The translations under genes were made by a program, and so were the position numbers. The notes beneath the pieces were generated by a model. That model saw only the letters and a program-made list of their open reading frames with translations, made no database searches and was not told the origin of the DNA. A DNA stretch of 64,000 nt, taken from positions 706,222-770,221 of the forward strand of contig NC_018337.1 in assembly GCF_000234665.1 (NCBI RefSeq), read 5' to 3'. Shown here one piece after another: positions 12,323 to 22,723 of this stretch. The first letter of the stretch is position 1. Every line of letters begins with the position of its first letter. This stretch comes from Leishmania mexicana MHOM/GT/2001/U1103. Taxonomy: Eukaryota; Euglenozoa; Kinetoplastea; Trypanosomatida; Trypanosomatidae.

Positions 12323-13618
12323 TCTCCAAAGGCACGTCTGTATACAGTGTGCTAGAGATGCCGCATAAATGAGGTGGCAGTGATGGCGTGATGAGGGGTG
12401 CCACCTGGCGGGGCTGCCGAGCGGGCATCGCTGCGGTGCTCCTCTGCAAGCGAGGGCGCGCGCACTCGCGTGATCACTTTATTCGTGTAGCGGAAGATAG
12501 ACAATGTCGAACGAGAATCGAATGACGACGAGGGGTTGCAACACGGAAACGCAGAGGAGAAAATGACATTGTCACAGGCCACGCATCGGCAGCGTTCCTG
12601 ATTGCAGCGCTCTCTAGCAGCATCGGCAACCATAGAGCAGGCACATTCCGTCGGATGCGAAGAGGGGACAGACGGTGGTCGATAGCGTGTGAGCACAACT
12701 GAAACCCCACGTACACAGGAAAAGAGAAGGTGGGAGAGGACATGCGAGACGAGTTGGACAGAAGAGGCCTGACAGCGCACAGTGACGAATGTTTTGGAAA
12801 GGCACTCCTACAACAACGGAGATACCGCAAGCGACGATGGGTCCCGTTAAACGACGGCGGCGACCCTCTCCCCTTCAGTCTATTGTGCTTGCTTGCTTGC
12901 CTTCGCGCCAAGGAAAGAGGCGACATTCGTGACAGAAAAGGACCTGCATGCGGGCACAGACCTCCCCCTTGTTGCTGCGGTGCCCTGAGTGGGTATGCAC
13001 GTGGTGCCCAGGAAAAACATGAGCTTTCGAGCACATGGACTCACACTATCCACGCTCTTCGGCGACAGCCGTGAGCCACCAAAGACCATGGAAAGGTGCC
13101 AGAGGATCAGACGTGGATGTGTGTTCCCCGTCGCGTAGGCCCCTATTTTTTTTCCACTGTGGACCCGCCACCGTGTCTCTCTACGCGCACGTACACTGAG
13201 ACAGATAAGGTCGACAAGCGGCTCCTTCGGCATTCGCCTGATCGAATCGTTTATTTTTCCGCTTCGGTGCGGGAAGGGGGTATCACAGTTACACGTCATT
13301 ACTGAAGACAAAGAAAAATGAACCACGAATCATTAAAAAAACGAGGTGACACTTCGTCGAGAAGGCCAAGCGGCGCTCCCTGTTCAGTGCTCCATGACGC
13401 CACAAAATTCGCACCCTTGTCGTATCAAAGTTAGGAAGTGGGTTTCAGAAAGAGAGAGAGACCCATAGAGTCGCCCGCGGCGAGCACAGGCGCACACTCT
13501 CTCTGACACACACACGGATCTGCCCTCTTTCCGCTGCAACATTCTCCCTCCCGCGAGGTCTACCTCGCCAGCACACCAATCTCGCTTGGTAGACTGTTGG
13601 GCGTTTCTCTTGTTTTTT
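12323..13618. other. Intergenic between helicase gene and decayed gene
   Basis: This is the likely 3' UTR of the DEAD-box gene plus spacer. Frames of 110-190 codons exist on both strands (for example 12474-13034 minus), but they are Ser/Arg/Cys-rich without recognisable structure, and none is preferred. I see no RNA gene or strong repeat. Confidence 0.45.
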
Positions 13619-16033
13619 TTACTTACTCTTCTTTTTCTTGCCAGCGCCACTGCGCTGCTTCTTGCGCAAAAGGCGGCTCTTCTCCTTCTCCGCCTTGCGC
13701 CGCATTGCCGCCATCTCCTCGAACGAACGTACATGACCGTCCTTGGGCAGCCGCTTCTGCTTGCGGCCGATACGGAGCTTCTTACCCTGGTTCGGGTCGC
13801 TAATGTCCACAAAGTCGTCGTCGCCATTGCCGTCATTGCCGTCTTCCGGCTGGGACGACAACGCCGCTGCCTTGGCGCGCTTCAGCGGCACGAGGTCCTC
13901 CTCTTCACCGACATCTTGAATGCGCATGTTGCTCTTCTTCGTCCACTTTGAGTAGGCCTGAAGCTTGCTCTTGTAGTTGATCGCTTTGCCCGATTCGTTT
14001 TTCACGCCTCTCAGGAGCGCCTTGGCGTCATTGACGTGCATCTGGACGTAACGATTCTTCTTCTTGCTCCACGCAAACACCTGCCGCTGCTGCGCAGCCT
14101 CCTCAGCCGTCTCGGCGGTCATGTCCATCGTCGCATCCTTGACGGAGTAGTGCGCATTGTTCAGCGTGTCTCGCCGCTCAAGGTCCATGAAGAAGTTCTC
14201 GTCACGGTACGCGCCGCTCTCCATGCTCTCCTCCTGCCCCAGTGCGGCCTGACGAGGGTGCGTCACCAGGTTCATCACCGCATCGTCGCTATTAACAGAA
14301 GTGCTGCTGCCAACTTCGCGCTCGCGCTTTCTGCGTTCCTGCGCACGCTGCAGCATCCGTTCGGCGAAGGAGAGCGGCTTCGCTGGTGGCGCCACGGAGG
14401 CGGCCCCGCCTTTCTTCACCCCGCCTTCGGCGTTGGCAGACCGTGCCAAGGACTGCGCCGTCTCCGGCGGGCGAATCTCGAACAGCTTCTCCTTGGAGCC
14501 TATTTCCAGGAACAGCTCCTTCGGCTTGAATCGCTTCAGGTCGAAGCGCACCTCGTCAGCGCGCACACGGGTGCTGCCGAGGCGTTCGAGCAGCATTGGA
14601 TGAAGCGGGGTGCGGTCAAAGGCATACTGTGGCTTTCGAGCCTCCTGAATCGCCTCGTGGCTCGGCTTCTTCTTGGTACGGTTGAACTTCTTATGCGCGT
14701 TTTGCACCACTCGCGCCATGTTGCGCACCTCCACGTCGTTTTCGTGCAGACGTTTGAGGAAGTCCAGCTCCAGCTGGATATCCTCTTCGGGCAAGCGCCC
14801 GTAGCAGCCGTCATCTGCGGTGAAGAGGAGGTCGCCGGGTACCGGGGCAGACTGCAGCGGCCGGCCTATGAACTGCATGAGATCCACGTAGTACGGGAAG
14901 TCCTCGAAGGTCATGATGGAGTAGGCCGTACCAGAACGACCGGCGCGCGCGACACGACCGACGCGGTGCACAAACAGCTTGGGGTTGAAGGGGAAGGAGA
15001 AGTTGACGACGTTGTCGAGCAGCGGCAAGTCCAAACCTCGCGCCGCCACGTCCGTGACCACCATCACGCTTGTTTCACGCTTCGCAAAGCTACGCACCGC
15101 GAGGCGGCGAGCCTCCTGGTCCATCTGTCCATGCACCGCGCTCGTTGAGATGCTGTACGCGGTCAGAATCATCTGCAGAAACTCCACATGAAACTTTGAT
15201 TCCACAAAGATGAGCGCCTGCGCGTTATTCGCCGCCGCCTCGCCAACGTGCAGCACGCGCTTGAGCAGCACGATCAACGCGGCAACCTTCTCGTCGTTGC
15301 GCACGAGGAAAGCGCTCTGCTTCAGTTGGTCACTCAGCTTCATCTCCGAGTCCAGGCGTATGACCACCGGGTTGTGCAGCCCGGCGCTCGTGAACTCCGC
15401 CAATACGGTAGGCATTGTCGCGGAGAAGAGGGCACGCTGGCAGGACTCGGGTAACTTCTGCATGATGGCACCGATCTGCGGCTGCAGACCCAACTCAAAG
15501 AGGCGGTCCGCCTCATCCAGAACCAGGCAGCGCACGCTAGTGAGGTGCAATGAAGCCTCCTCCATGATGTGCAGCAGGCGGCCGGGCGTGGCGACCACGA
15601 TATCAGGGTTCGACGCCAGAAGCTCGAACTGCTGGTCCATCGAGTCGCCACCCACCAACGCAGCAAAGCGTAAATCAAGAAACTTGTTAAGCGCGAAACC
15701 GTTGCGTAAGATCTGTAGGCTCAGCTCCCGTGTCGGGGAGAGCACTAGCCCGCGAATACCGACGATCTTTGAGTGTGCCTTGAGAGTGTTCAGCATTGGG
15801 ATGAGGAACGCCGCTGTCTTACCTGATCCGGTGCGGGCCATGGCGACGACATCGTTCCCCTGCAGCATCGGCGGAATCGCCTTGCGCTGGATCGGGGTGG
15901 GGACGGAAAACCCCTGCTTCAGAATAGCATCGAGGAGCGGTTTTTCCAGGTTAAAGCTTTGAAAGCCGCCCCCCTTCTTCTTCGAGTCGGCTACCGACTC
16001 CACTGCCGCCTCCCACGTTCCATGGCCAGTCAT
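13619..16033 (-). CDS. DEAD-box ATP-dependent RNA helicase, DDX54/Dbp10 type
   Basis: This is an 804-residue protein from ATG 16033 to TAA. It has all the canonical helicase motifs: Q-motif region 24-49 (F24, Q49), motif I ARTGSGKT 66-73, Ia PTREL 100-104, Ib TPGR 149-152, II DEAD 173-176, III SAT 204-206, V TDVAARGLD 327-335 and VI HRVGRVARAGR 356-366. The C-terminal part has the Dbp10-type block around 620-705 (acidic/hydrophobic lead, WSKKKNRYV, then YSKWTKKS), followed by a long Lys/Arg-rich tail ending KKKKSK. Known members of this family act in nucleolar 60S ribosome assembly as RNA helicases. The arrangement here (conserved core, Dbp10 C-terminal region, basic tail) fits that role and a nuclear/nucleolar location. 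Length is close to the yeast and human relatives. Confident on family; substrate is inferred. Confidence 0.93.
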   Translation of the reverse strand: MTGHGTWEAAVESVADSKKKGGGFQSFNLEKPLLDAILKQGFSVPTPIQRKAIPPMLQGNDVVAMARTGSGKTAAFLIPMLNTLKAHSKIVGIRGLVLSPTRELSLQILRNGFALNKFLDLRFAALVGGDSMDQQFELLASNPDIVVATPGRLLHIMEEASLHLTSVRCLVLDEADRLFELGLQPQIGAIMQKLPESCQRALFSATMPTVLAEFTSAGLHNPVVIRLDSEMKLSDQLKQSAFLVRNDEKVAALIVLLKRVLHVGEAAANNAQALIFVESKFHVEFLQMILTAYSISTSAVHGQMDQEARRLAVRSFAKRETSVMVVTDVAARGLDLPLLDNVVNFSFPFNPKLFVHRVGRVARAGRSGTAYSIMTFEDFPYYVDLMQFIGRPLQSAPVPGDLLFTADDGCYGRLPEEDIQLELDFLKRLHENDVEVRNMARVVQNAHKKFNRTKKKPSHEAIQEARKPQYAFDRTPLHPMLLERLGSTRVRADEVRFDLKRFKPKELFLEIGSKEKLFEIRPPETAQSLARSANAEGGVKKGGAASVAPPAKPLSFAERMLQRAQERRKREREVGSSTSVNSDDAVMNLVTHPRQAALGQEESMESGAYRDENFFMDLERRDTLNNAHYSVKDATMDMTAETAEEAAQQRQVFAWSKKKNRYVQMHVNDAKALLRGVKNESGKAINYKSKLQAYSKWTKKSNMRIQDVGEEEDLVPLKRAKAAALSSQPEDGNDGNGDDDFVDISDPNQGKKLRIGRKQKRLPKDGHVRSFEEMAAMRRKAEKEKSRLLRKKQRSGAGKKKKSK

Positions 16034-16769
16034 GACGGCAGCAATGCCCTACGCTAAAGAAGGTAGGGTGGAGAATATTGGCGCAGCAGCGGTGGTGTGG
16101 AGCAGGTCTGCTTCTATGAGACCCGTTCACATGCTTTACTGCCGTGCAGATGGACGACGAAGGAGAAAACAGAGGGCTCGGGAAAGTAATACACGAGAGT
16201 TAGGTGCAGTGGGAAGGAAAGCAGGAGCAGCGCATACAGAAGGTCTTGTACGGGGCTCATTGAACACATGCGGTGGGGACACAAAATGGCGCGAGAGGGA
16301 GAAAGGTTACGGGTTGCTCCACGTCGCTTACGTGTGCACCGGGAACTCTAGCCCACCCCTCCACACACACACAAAGACACACGTTTGGTGCACGTGCAGG
16401 AAGTCCTCCTCTCTTTTTCTCCCCTCTTACACAGATCGGGGCTCAGCACATCTTGTGGCGTGCTGCGTCCGCGATTGGGGCCGCAACCGGCACACAGAAA
16501 GGTGAGGAGAGCATCTTTCGCTCTCGCTTTATGCAAACGTCCATTCTACACCTGTACACGCATACACACAGACATACATAGAGATATGCAGATATATATA
16601 TATATATTCCGTTCTTTCGCTCCTTGACCTAAAACACCTTCGCACTTCAAACGTGGAACACACGTACACACACCCACACCAGCAAAGGAGCAGTGCCGAG
16701 GGCAACAACAAAATAGCTTGAGGAAGGGAAACCGTGTTTTTCCCCCCTCCCTTCTTGTGAGGTATCGAT
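16034..16769. other. Intergenic, helicase 5' side
   Basis: No gene seen. A CT-rich stretch (minus strand) with AG at 16054-16055 lies 21 bases before the helicase ATG and could be its splice acceptor, though purine runs near 16153-16189 offer an alternative further upstream. A short TA repeat lies at about 16591-16607. Confidence 0.45.
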
Positions 16770-17702
16770 TCACGCGCCGAAAATGCGGTGATGCTCGTCA
16801 TCCGACAGAGGCATGACTATCGCCGCCTTTCCAGCCGCAAGCGGCCTCACAAACGACCCCGCCATCGGACAACTCAGGTTGTAGCTATCGAGGTAGCTGG
16901 TGTACGGACCTCCCTCACCAAAGTCATGCGAACCGGCGCAGCTGGTCGGCGAGGTCCCAGAGACCACGCTAGCGGTGACAGGAGAGGATCGGTAGAAGGA
17001 AAGCTTGTCATCGTAGAGCGGGTCGCGATCGAGGCGATATGGTGAGTACTGGGAGGCAGGGTACACGATGCGACGCAGGAGGCCAGGGGCCTCTGGCGGA
17101 TTGTATTCCCGCCTCGACTGAGACACGGACAAGGGCTCGGCGGTGAGTAAGTCTGCTGCACCAAGCTCCACAAGCTTCCGCATCGTCTCTCCGATGTCGG
17201 AGGCAGCGTCTGCGTCTGTCGAAAGGTTTTCCGACAGACCAGCCGCCGCTACGGCCGCCGCCAGCTCGCTGTCTCCATTGTCGCCAGGCGCGGACGGGGT
17301 AACAAGGTCGTATACGACGGCGTACGTCGTCTCTCCCTCCTCGGCGCTGTCCACATCCTCCTCAGCGTTGTCGTAGGCCGTTGGCGCCGTTAAATCGCCT
17401 GCGTCCGTGGTCACCGTCGTGCTGTCAGCCTTGATTAAGACGTCTGACACGTCTTCCAGCGTTGGCATCGGCTCGAAGGGGAGCGTAGCCACAACGCGTC
17501 CAGTGGCACGGTGCTTCACGTGCATGCCGCTCTCCCATGGCGTGCCAAACGCCTCACACAGCTCCTCCAGCGTGACTGTCGAGGGATCATCATCGATTTC
17601 GACAAAGGTTGTGCTGCCCAAATACACAGCGCACGTGCGGCGGCTTTTCGCCCGTGACGGCGCTGGTTGGCTATCGGGCATATCAGCTTGTGTACACGAC
17701 AT
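16770..17702 (-). CDS. Acidic protein of unknown function
   Basis: This is a 310-residue frame from ATG 17702 to TGA; a second in-frame ATG (residue 8) lies at 17681. I do not recognise the family. Residues about 23-80 look folded (Cys-Ala-Val-Tyr-Leu-Gly strand, then an acidic helix and the phrase HRATGRVVATLPFEPMP). Residues about 90-150 are acidic and disordered (NAEEDVDSAEEGE), and a Ser/Tyr/Pro-rich C-terminal half follows, containing YPASQYSPYRLDRDPLYDDK. There is no signal peptide or membrane segment. Coding reality is supported by GC-rich codon use, length and strand agreement with its neighbours (DDX54-like helicase downstream, FtsX-like permease upstream). The N-terminal fragment might be a small ubiquitin-like or binding fold, but I would not assert it. 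Confidence 0.8.
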   Translation of the reverse strand: MSCTQADMPDSQPAPSRAKSRRTCAVYLGSTTFVEIDDDPSTVTLEELCEAFGTPWESGMHVKHRATGRVVATLPFEPMPTLEDVSDVLIKADSTTVTTDAGDLTAPTAYDNAEEDVDSAEEGETTYAVVYDLVTPSAPGDNGDSELAAAVAAAGLSENLSTDADAASDIGETMRKLVELGAADLLTAEPLSVSQSRREYNPPEAPGLLRRIVYPASQYSPYRLDRDPLYDDKLSFYRSSPVTASVVSGTSPTSCAGSHDFGEGGPYTSYLDSYNLSCPMAGSFVRPLAAGKAAIVMPLSDDEHHRIFGA

Positions 17703-18433
17703 CGCAGCGGCAGAAAGACATAAGAGTCAGTGGGGCAACAACAACAAACAGAAGACGCGCGCGTGGGCACCGTTGCTGCAGCGCCTGCATGCAGTCTCCG
17801 CTGAGGGTCTCTGGAAGCCTGCGAGGCGTGCTTGTGGTTCGCGTCACTGCGTTTCTCTATCTGAAGTTAGCAGAGAGCATGACAGAGAAGACGGTGCGAC
17901 GTCCAGTGCTGCTGAGACAACAGCCACGTCCCATGCATACGGTTCTATGAGCTCCCCTTCTCCCTTCTCACCTTGTCCTTGGATCGAAGACGGTATTGAT
18001 GCTCGACCAAAGTGCCAAAACGCAAGCGCAGCCGATGGAAAGGAAAACCAGAAGAGGAGGTGGGCATGAGGGAGCGAGATGGAGAGAGTGAGATGAAAGC
18101 CGAGGCAGGACACAGCAGTATTGTGACTTTGTTCTTTTATTCACGTTTGAGAAAACACAAGTGCCAGTGACAGCGTGACGGCGCCTCTCCTGGGGAGGAC
18201 ACTGACGAGGCACGTCGCAAGATTCTTGTTGGAGTGACGCCACACATACACCTACACACACAGAGAGATAAAGAAAAAGAGACTGAAGGATTCGCGTGTG
18301 AGGGGATCCACACAGTTCGCGTTGAGCAGCCGTGGTGATGCGGTGGACATGACGCGTTTTCCGCCCGACGCAACACCTGACCATGCACGCCGTCGCGTAA
18401 CACTTTCCGTTTCAGCTTCTTTGGTCTGTGTGT

Positions 18434-18472
18434 GGGGGGGGGGGGTAGAGGAGGGGGGGAGGGGGGGAGGGG
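18434..18472 (+). repeat. G-run cluster, potential G-quadruplex
   Basis: Runs of 12, 7, 7 and 4 G are separated by 1- to 7-base spacers on the plus strand. This satisfies the usual four-tract quadruplex pattern. On the transcribed-sense (minus) strand the same stretch is C-rich. Confidence 0.75.
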
Positions 18473-19178
18473 TATTGGTAAGGCGCTCGGCTCCCTCCCT
18501 CCCTCTGCCCGTTTAGCTTTCCGGCAATCCAGAGCACCACGACAACAGCGTCACTCGAAAACAAACAAAAACAAAAATAAAGACAGAAAACAAATAAACG
18601 CAAGGAAACGAGCAAACAGGAAGAGGAGGAGGAGGAGGGGGGCAAGAGGGGGAGGAGTCCGCGAACACAAAAATGCCAACACACAAGCACGCGGTGATTT
18701 GAGCGTGTTGCCGGGACACACAACACACGCTTAGACAAGACATCAACAAAGGCGAGCATAGCGATGACGCAACGGAAAACGTCACAGACGCGCAATAATA
18801 AGAAAACACGCACTCACTCGAAAAAGATATGAAACCAGCGCCAGCGGACGTTGTGTGTGAGAAGCTGTTCGACCATGAGAGGACCGTATGGTCCCATACA
18901 TATGCCCTGCCTAACCCAAGCGGAAGAAAGGGTGTTATGAATGTGGACAGGAAAAGAGGAGGCTGGCTGCGCGGCGGCGATGGTGGCCAACGGCACCTGC
19001 AAAACTGGACGCTGGCATCGTGTGAGGTCAAGGCGGCGGAGAGTCTGATTGTCGGTGTTGTCTAATCAGACGCGCACACACAGGCAGGCGCACACACAAA
19101 GCTCCACACTTGGTTACCCCACTCACCTGATCAGTGCGTCCTTGACACCAGCATTCTTGAGAGGAGCAGATTGGTGAC

Positions 19179-19199
19179 GGGGGGGGGGGAGGGGAGGGG
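19179..19199 (+). repeat. G-run cluster in the FtsX-like gene 3' region
   Basis: An 11-G run is followed by two 4-G runs separated by single A. It lies about 140 bases beyond the stop codon of the FtsX-like gene and may fall in its 3' UTR. It is a potential quadruplex if the long run is split. Confidence 0.6.
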
Positions 19200-19336
19200 T
19201 GCAGCAAGTGGCTGAGCAGGGAGGAAGAGGGGAGGGATATAGAGTCCTATATGTGAGCGTGCCCCCCTCTCTAGGCGGGCATCCGAGCCCTCCCCCACCT
19301 CGGTCAGGATACCTACCAAATCAATCTGAAGACTTC

Positions 19337-22300
19337 TCAGTGAATGGTGCGACGCAGGATGTGCGTGACGGAAGGAAGACCCAACAGGTACGCCACCGGG
19401 CTGATGCTGGACGCCAGCGCTGAAAGGAGGCCAATGCCCACCAGAACGGACAGCTGGATGTACGGAAACGGGAATGGCAGAGGCAGCTGTGTGAACAGGA
19501 TGTTCTGCAGCTGCATCGTGTAGGCAACAACAAGGCCGACGATGAGGCCCATGATCCCAGACGAAACGACCAAGACAAAGGCCTCCCAGACGTACACGCG
19601 GTATACCTGGAAATGGGTCATCCCCAAGCAGAGCAGTACGCCAATCTCCTTGGAGGAGTCGAGCACGTTTGTCGTCATGCTGCTCATCAGAGAGAAGAAG
19701 CAAATGACCAGAATCATAATCTCAGCCGCAATGAAGAAGAGGTTCAGCACTTGGCCGGCCTCGGCTATGGTGCTCGTCTCATCCCTAATGTTCTTCACAG
19801 TTACTGGGTGCCCCATCGCGGCAATGCTCCCGGTGAGCAGGTCAGCTATGAAGTCGTACCATTTCGGGTCACTAATGCGCAGCCGAATTTTTGCGACGTT
19901 TCCGTTCAAGACGCTTTCGCGCGACTCATGAAGGTGCCGGAAGAGTCCAGGGATGCTCACCACAACGTCCCCCTTCGCTTCGGTGTACTTGGACGCAGTT
20001 ATTGCTGGAGCGGTGTCGAGTGTGGCGATAGGACGGAGGGTGACCCGATGCCTGACCTCCCTGTTTGAGGTTGCGTTTATCACCCTATCTATCAGGACGT
20101 AAGCGACGCCGTCCGCGTCGCCGATGCCAAGGATACTCGCCGCGGCAGAGGAGAAGATCCCCTTGTAGAGGCCTTCAGAGCTGTAGAGGGCCCGCACAAG
20201 CCCGTAACGACCCACGATGCTCTGGTACTTGCCCACCTGCAAGTAAGTCCTATCCATGACCTCGAAGTAGTTAGGAGGGAGTGGTTTTAGGACCGTGACA
20301 GAGTTGCGTAAGCGACCAAGGGAGAAGATCTTCGAGCCATCCAGGAGCGAAAGAGCAGAGCTGTTGTAGTCGTAAGTGTAGGCAGAGATCATTCCGGACC
20401 CCATATGGTGTACGATAATCTCCTCCACGGCCCAGTACTCTTCCATTGTCAGTCCCTTTGTTTCTACATACACTTCGCAGCCCATCTGCTGACGAGACGA
20501 GTACTCGAAGGAGACGAGCTGGATTTGCACAACCACCGTAATGAAAATGATAAAAGCGAGAGAAAGCGCGTACATGAGCGACGTCTTTCGGTTGCGGCGC
20601 CGGTGCGCGCTGAGGCTCTTCTGCATGAACGAGAAAACCGCCCTGCTCTCCCAGAACAGCAGCAGATAACTGACGCACGTCTGCGCCACCCGCTCAAAAT
20701 TCATCGCGAGCAGCACGAGCCCCGCGAGCAGACCAATGAGAACCCCGAAGAAGATGTAAAAGACCAAGCTCAGGTTCATCGTGATCAACGCGTTGGGGAA
20801 CAGATAGTAGACCAGGAAGCCGAAAGCAAAGAAGAGCACGCCGAGGACGAACATGGACCCGTTCCACTGCGTCGAGTCGTTGCGCTGGATCTTGTATATG
20901 ACGCCACTATTGCGGCTGCGCGAGGTGTTGATCGCGTCGGGAAGCTTCTGCGTCACGAGCGCGAGGATCGGAAAGAAAGAGCCCACAACTGGGATACCGA
21001 GGCCGGCGAGCGTGGCCCACCCAAGGGAAGCCCCCGTGACCAACATGGGCAGCTGCACCTCCACGAGCTTTGCGAAACCGAACCGAGCCCCTGTGTATGT
21101 GGCTTGTCCGGCCGCCAGACCGATGATCCACGCGGGCACGGTAAAGGTATACGCATTGGCGAGAACCAAAAAGACCAGATTCTCTTTCGTAAGGCCAATC
21201 ATGCGCTGGATACCGAGCTCATACGTCTTCGTCTCGATTCCGACCGTGAGAAGGGTGTAGATCAGCACAACGCTGAGAAACGCCAGCGCCAATAGGATGA
21301 CGGACATGATTAGCCCAATGAAGACGCTGAACAGCCGTGTCGTGTACAAGCCGCGCAGCTGCGGTGTTGAGCGGCTGACCTGCATGAACCCGAGAGGCGA
21401 CAGTAGCCCCGTAACCCACGCCACCACGTTCCTGCGAATCGTGTTGTAGTTTGTGAAGCTGTACGCCTTCAGTCGGGCTTCCGGATTCATGATGAAGTAC
21501 ACGGCAGACGCGCAGTCGCTCGGGTTCGTGTTGGCGACGCCCTCTACACCAGCGGGGGACGTGTGCGGCCCCAGACCCTTCGCTACATCGCGCAAGAACG
21601 TGTGAAAGGACACGACCACGAAGGTATCGACATCCGGAAACTTGCCATAGTATTCCTGAATGATGGATACGACCTTGTACGGCATCATGACGGTCGACGC
21701 ATCGCTCTGCGTCAGATTGGCGAACGGGAGCTGAATGTTGAGCCGAGCATCTCCGTAGAGGATTAACGTGTCGCCCACATTCACTCCACCCATGAGAACC
21801 GCTGCGCGGTGCGACAAGATCAGCTCTCCTTCGTTCAGCGTAGGCCCATCGAAGTCCTTGCCAAATCCCATTCGCGTCTCTGCCGCCGCGTCAATCCCAA
21901 TGAGGTTCACAAGGGCCGTGCCATTGGAGATGCACTCACTCATGCATAGGTCAATGCTGTCGCACACACTTCCATCCGCGTTGTACCACATCCGCGTCAC
22001 ATTCTTGTCCGCGCAGGAACGCGCGGTGCGAGCCATGTACATGTCCAAGAAGCGCGGGGCGCTGTATCCGTAATTGGGGTCACTTTCCGGAAACAGTTCT
22101 TTGATTTTCGTGTAGTTGATGCCCGTCGCCATACTCATGACACTGCCGGGCCCGATTACGAGGTCGAACTCGCCACGCGTCTCCTCGGAAAGACGGAGAA
22201 ACAAAATCGGCATGTGCACCAGGATTGAAAGCATCGTCACACACAGAAGTACAACGATGAGCACAGAGAAGAACCCGAGGCAGTAGCTGCCGGTACGCGC

Positions 22301-22723
22301 CTTGATATCCGTCCACGCCAAGGAGAGAAACAGCCGCGTCATCTTGAGAGACCCCCAGACGTTGTGCACCACGCGCCGGAGGATTGTACGTGACGACGGC
22401 ACGTCATCACCGAACGCCAAATCAACTGCGAGGCGCCGGCTCTGCTGGAGCGCCGGCAACTTGAGTACGTTGGGGTCACTGTTGGACGCCATGATTGTAT
22501 CGCTACATTCCAGGGACTTGCTGTTGATGGCATCACCCTCGTTTATGCGATCAATCATGCCCGCTTTGCTGAGCTTATCCACCGTTTTCGCCACGTTCAC
22601 GTGGCCAGTGATATTGTCATAGACGCTCTCCCTGAGCTCTAGATGCGCAGAGGCAGGCGATCGGCCCGCAGACTGAAAGCGCTGCAAGCCCTCGCCTTGG
22701 CAGTTGGAGGAGGCCGCCGCCAT
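19337..22723 (-). CDS. Large FtsX/MacB-like permease with two transmembrane halves
   Basis: This is a 1128-residue frame from ATG 22723 to TGA. After about 125 hydrophilic residues comes a first membrane segment (about 148-175), then a long non-membrane domain (about 180-440) like the extracytoplasmic domain of MacB/FtsX proteins. A cluster of membrane segments follows (about 465-720), then a second extended domain and a final group of three to four segments (about 1010-1110). The last group has the FtsX-type layout (hydrophobic helix, ESSKEIG-like loop seen here as DSSKEIGVLL, then two more helices). The protein thus looks like a duplicated FtsX-type permease. In bacteria such permeases pair with an ATPase of the LolD/MacB class and work in lipoprotein export, efflux or mechanotransmission. 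No ATPase gene is nearby, so substrate and partner are unknown. Membrane localisation is confident; function is not. Confidence 0.85.
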   Translation of the reverse strand: MAAASSNCQGEGLQRFQSAGRSPASAHLELRESVYDNITGHVNVAKTVDKLSKAGMIDRINEGDAINSKSLECSDTIMASNSDPNVLKLPALQQSRRLAVDLAFGDDVPSSRTILRRVVHNVWGSLKMTRLFLSLAWTDIKARTGSYCLGFFSVLIVVLLCVTMLSILVHMPILFLRLSEETRGEFDLVIGPGSVMSMATGINYTKIKELFPESDPNYGYSAPRFLDMYMARTARSCADKNVTRMWYNADGSVCDSIDLCMSECISNGTALVNLIGIDAAAETRMGFGKDFDGPTLNEGELILSHRAAVLMGGVNVGDTLILYGDARLNIQLPFANLTQSDASTVMMPYKVVSIIQEYYGKFPDVDTFVVVSFHTFLRDVAKGLGPHTSPAGVEGVANTNPSDCASAVYFIMNPEARLKAYSFTNYNTIRRNVVAWVTGLLSPLGFMQVSRSTPQLRGLYTTRLFSVFIGLIMSVILLALAFLSVVLIYTLLTVGIETKTYELGIQRMIGLTKENLVFLVLANAYTFTVPAWIIGLAAGQATYTGARFGFAKLVEVQLPMLVTGASLGWATLAGLGIPVVGSFFPILALVTQKLPDAINTSRSRNSGVIYKIQRNDSTQWNGSMFVLGVLFFAFGFLVYYLFPNALITMNLSLVFYIFFGVLIGLLAGLVLLAMNFERVAQTCVSYLLLFWESRAVFSFMQKSLSAHRRRNRKTSLMYALSLAFIIFITVVVQIQLVSFEYSSRQQMGCEVYVETKGLTMEEYWAVEEIIVHHMGSGMISAYTYDYNSSALSLLDGSKIFSLGRLRNSVTVLKPLPPNYFEVMDRTYLQVGKYQSIVGRYGLVRALYSSEGLYKGIFSSAAASILGIGDADGVAYVLIDRVINATSNREVRHRVTLRPIATLDTAPAITASKYTEAKGDVVVSIPGLFRHLHESRESVLNGNVAKIRLRISDPKWYDFIADLLTGSIAAMGHPVTVKNIRDETSTIAEAGQVLNLFFIAAEIMILVICFFSLMSSMTTNVLDSSKEIGVLLCLGMTHFQVYRVYVWEAFVLVVSSGIMGLIVGLVVAYTMQLQNILFTQLPLPFPFPYIQLSVLVGIGLLSALASSISPVAYLLGLPSVTHILRRTIH

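Larger units (their letters stand above)
17703..19336. other. Intergenic with two large G-run clusters
   Basis: No gene supported. It contains the 5' side of the 310-aa gene and the 3' UTR region of the FtsX-like gene. The main structures are the G-run clusters at 18434-18472 and 19179-19199 (annotated separately) and A-rich tracts around 18550-18600. Frames such as 17407-18069 plus are antisense to the gene or low complexity. Confidence 0.5.

Noticed and set aside
11740..12372. 210-codon plus-strand frame
   Set aside because: Antisense to the decayed minus-strand gene, whose reading gives much more protein-like segments; opposite to all genes.
14036..15148. 370-codon plus-strand frame inside the helicase gene
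   Set aside because: Antisense shadow of the DEAD-box coding region, rich in Arg/His/Leu; no independent support.
20405..21295. 296-codon plus-strand frame inside the FtsX-like gene
   Set aside because: Antisense shadow; composition (Glu/Arg/His) reflects the complementary codons.
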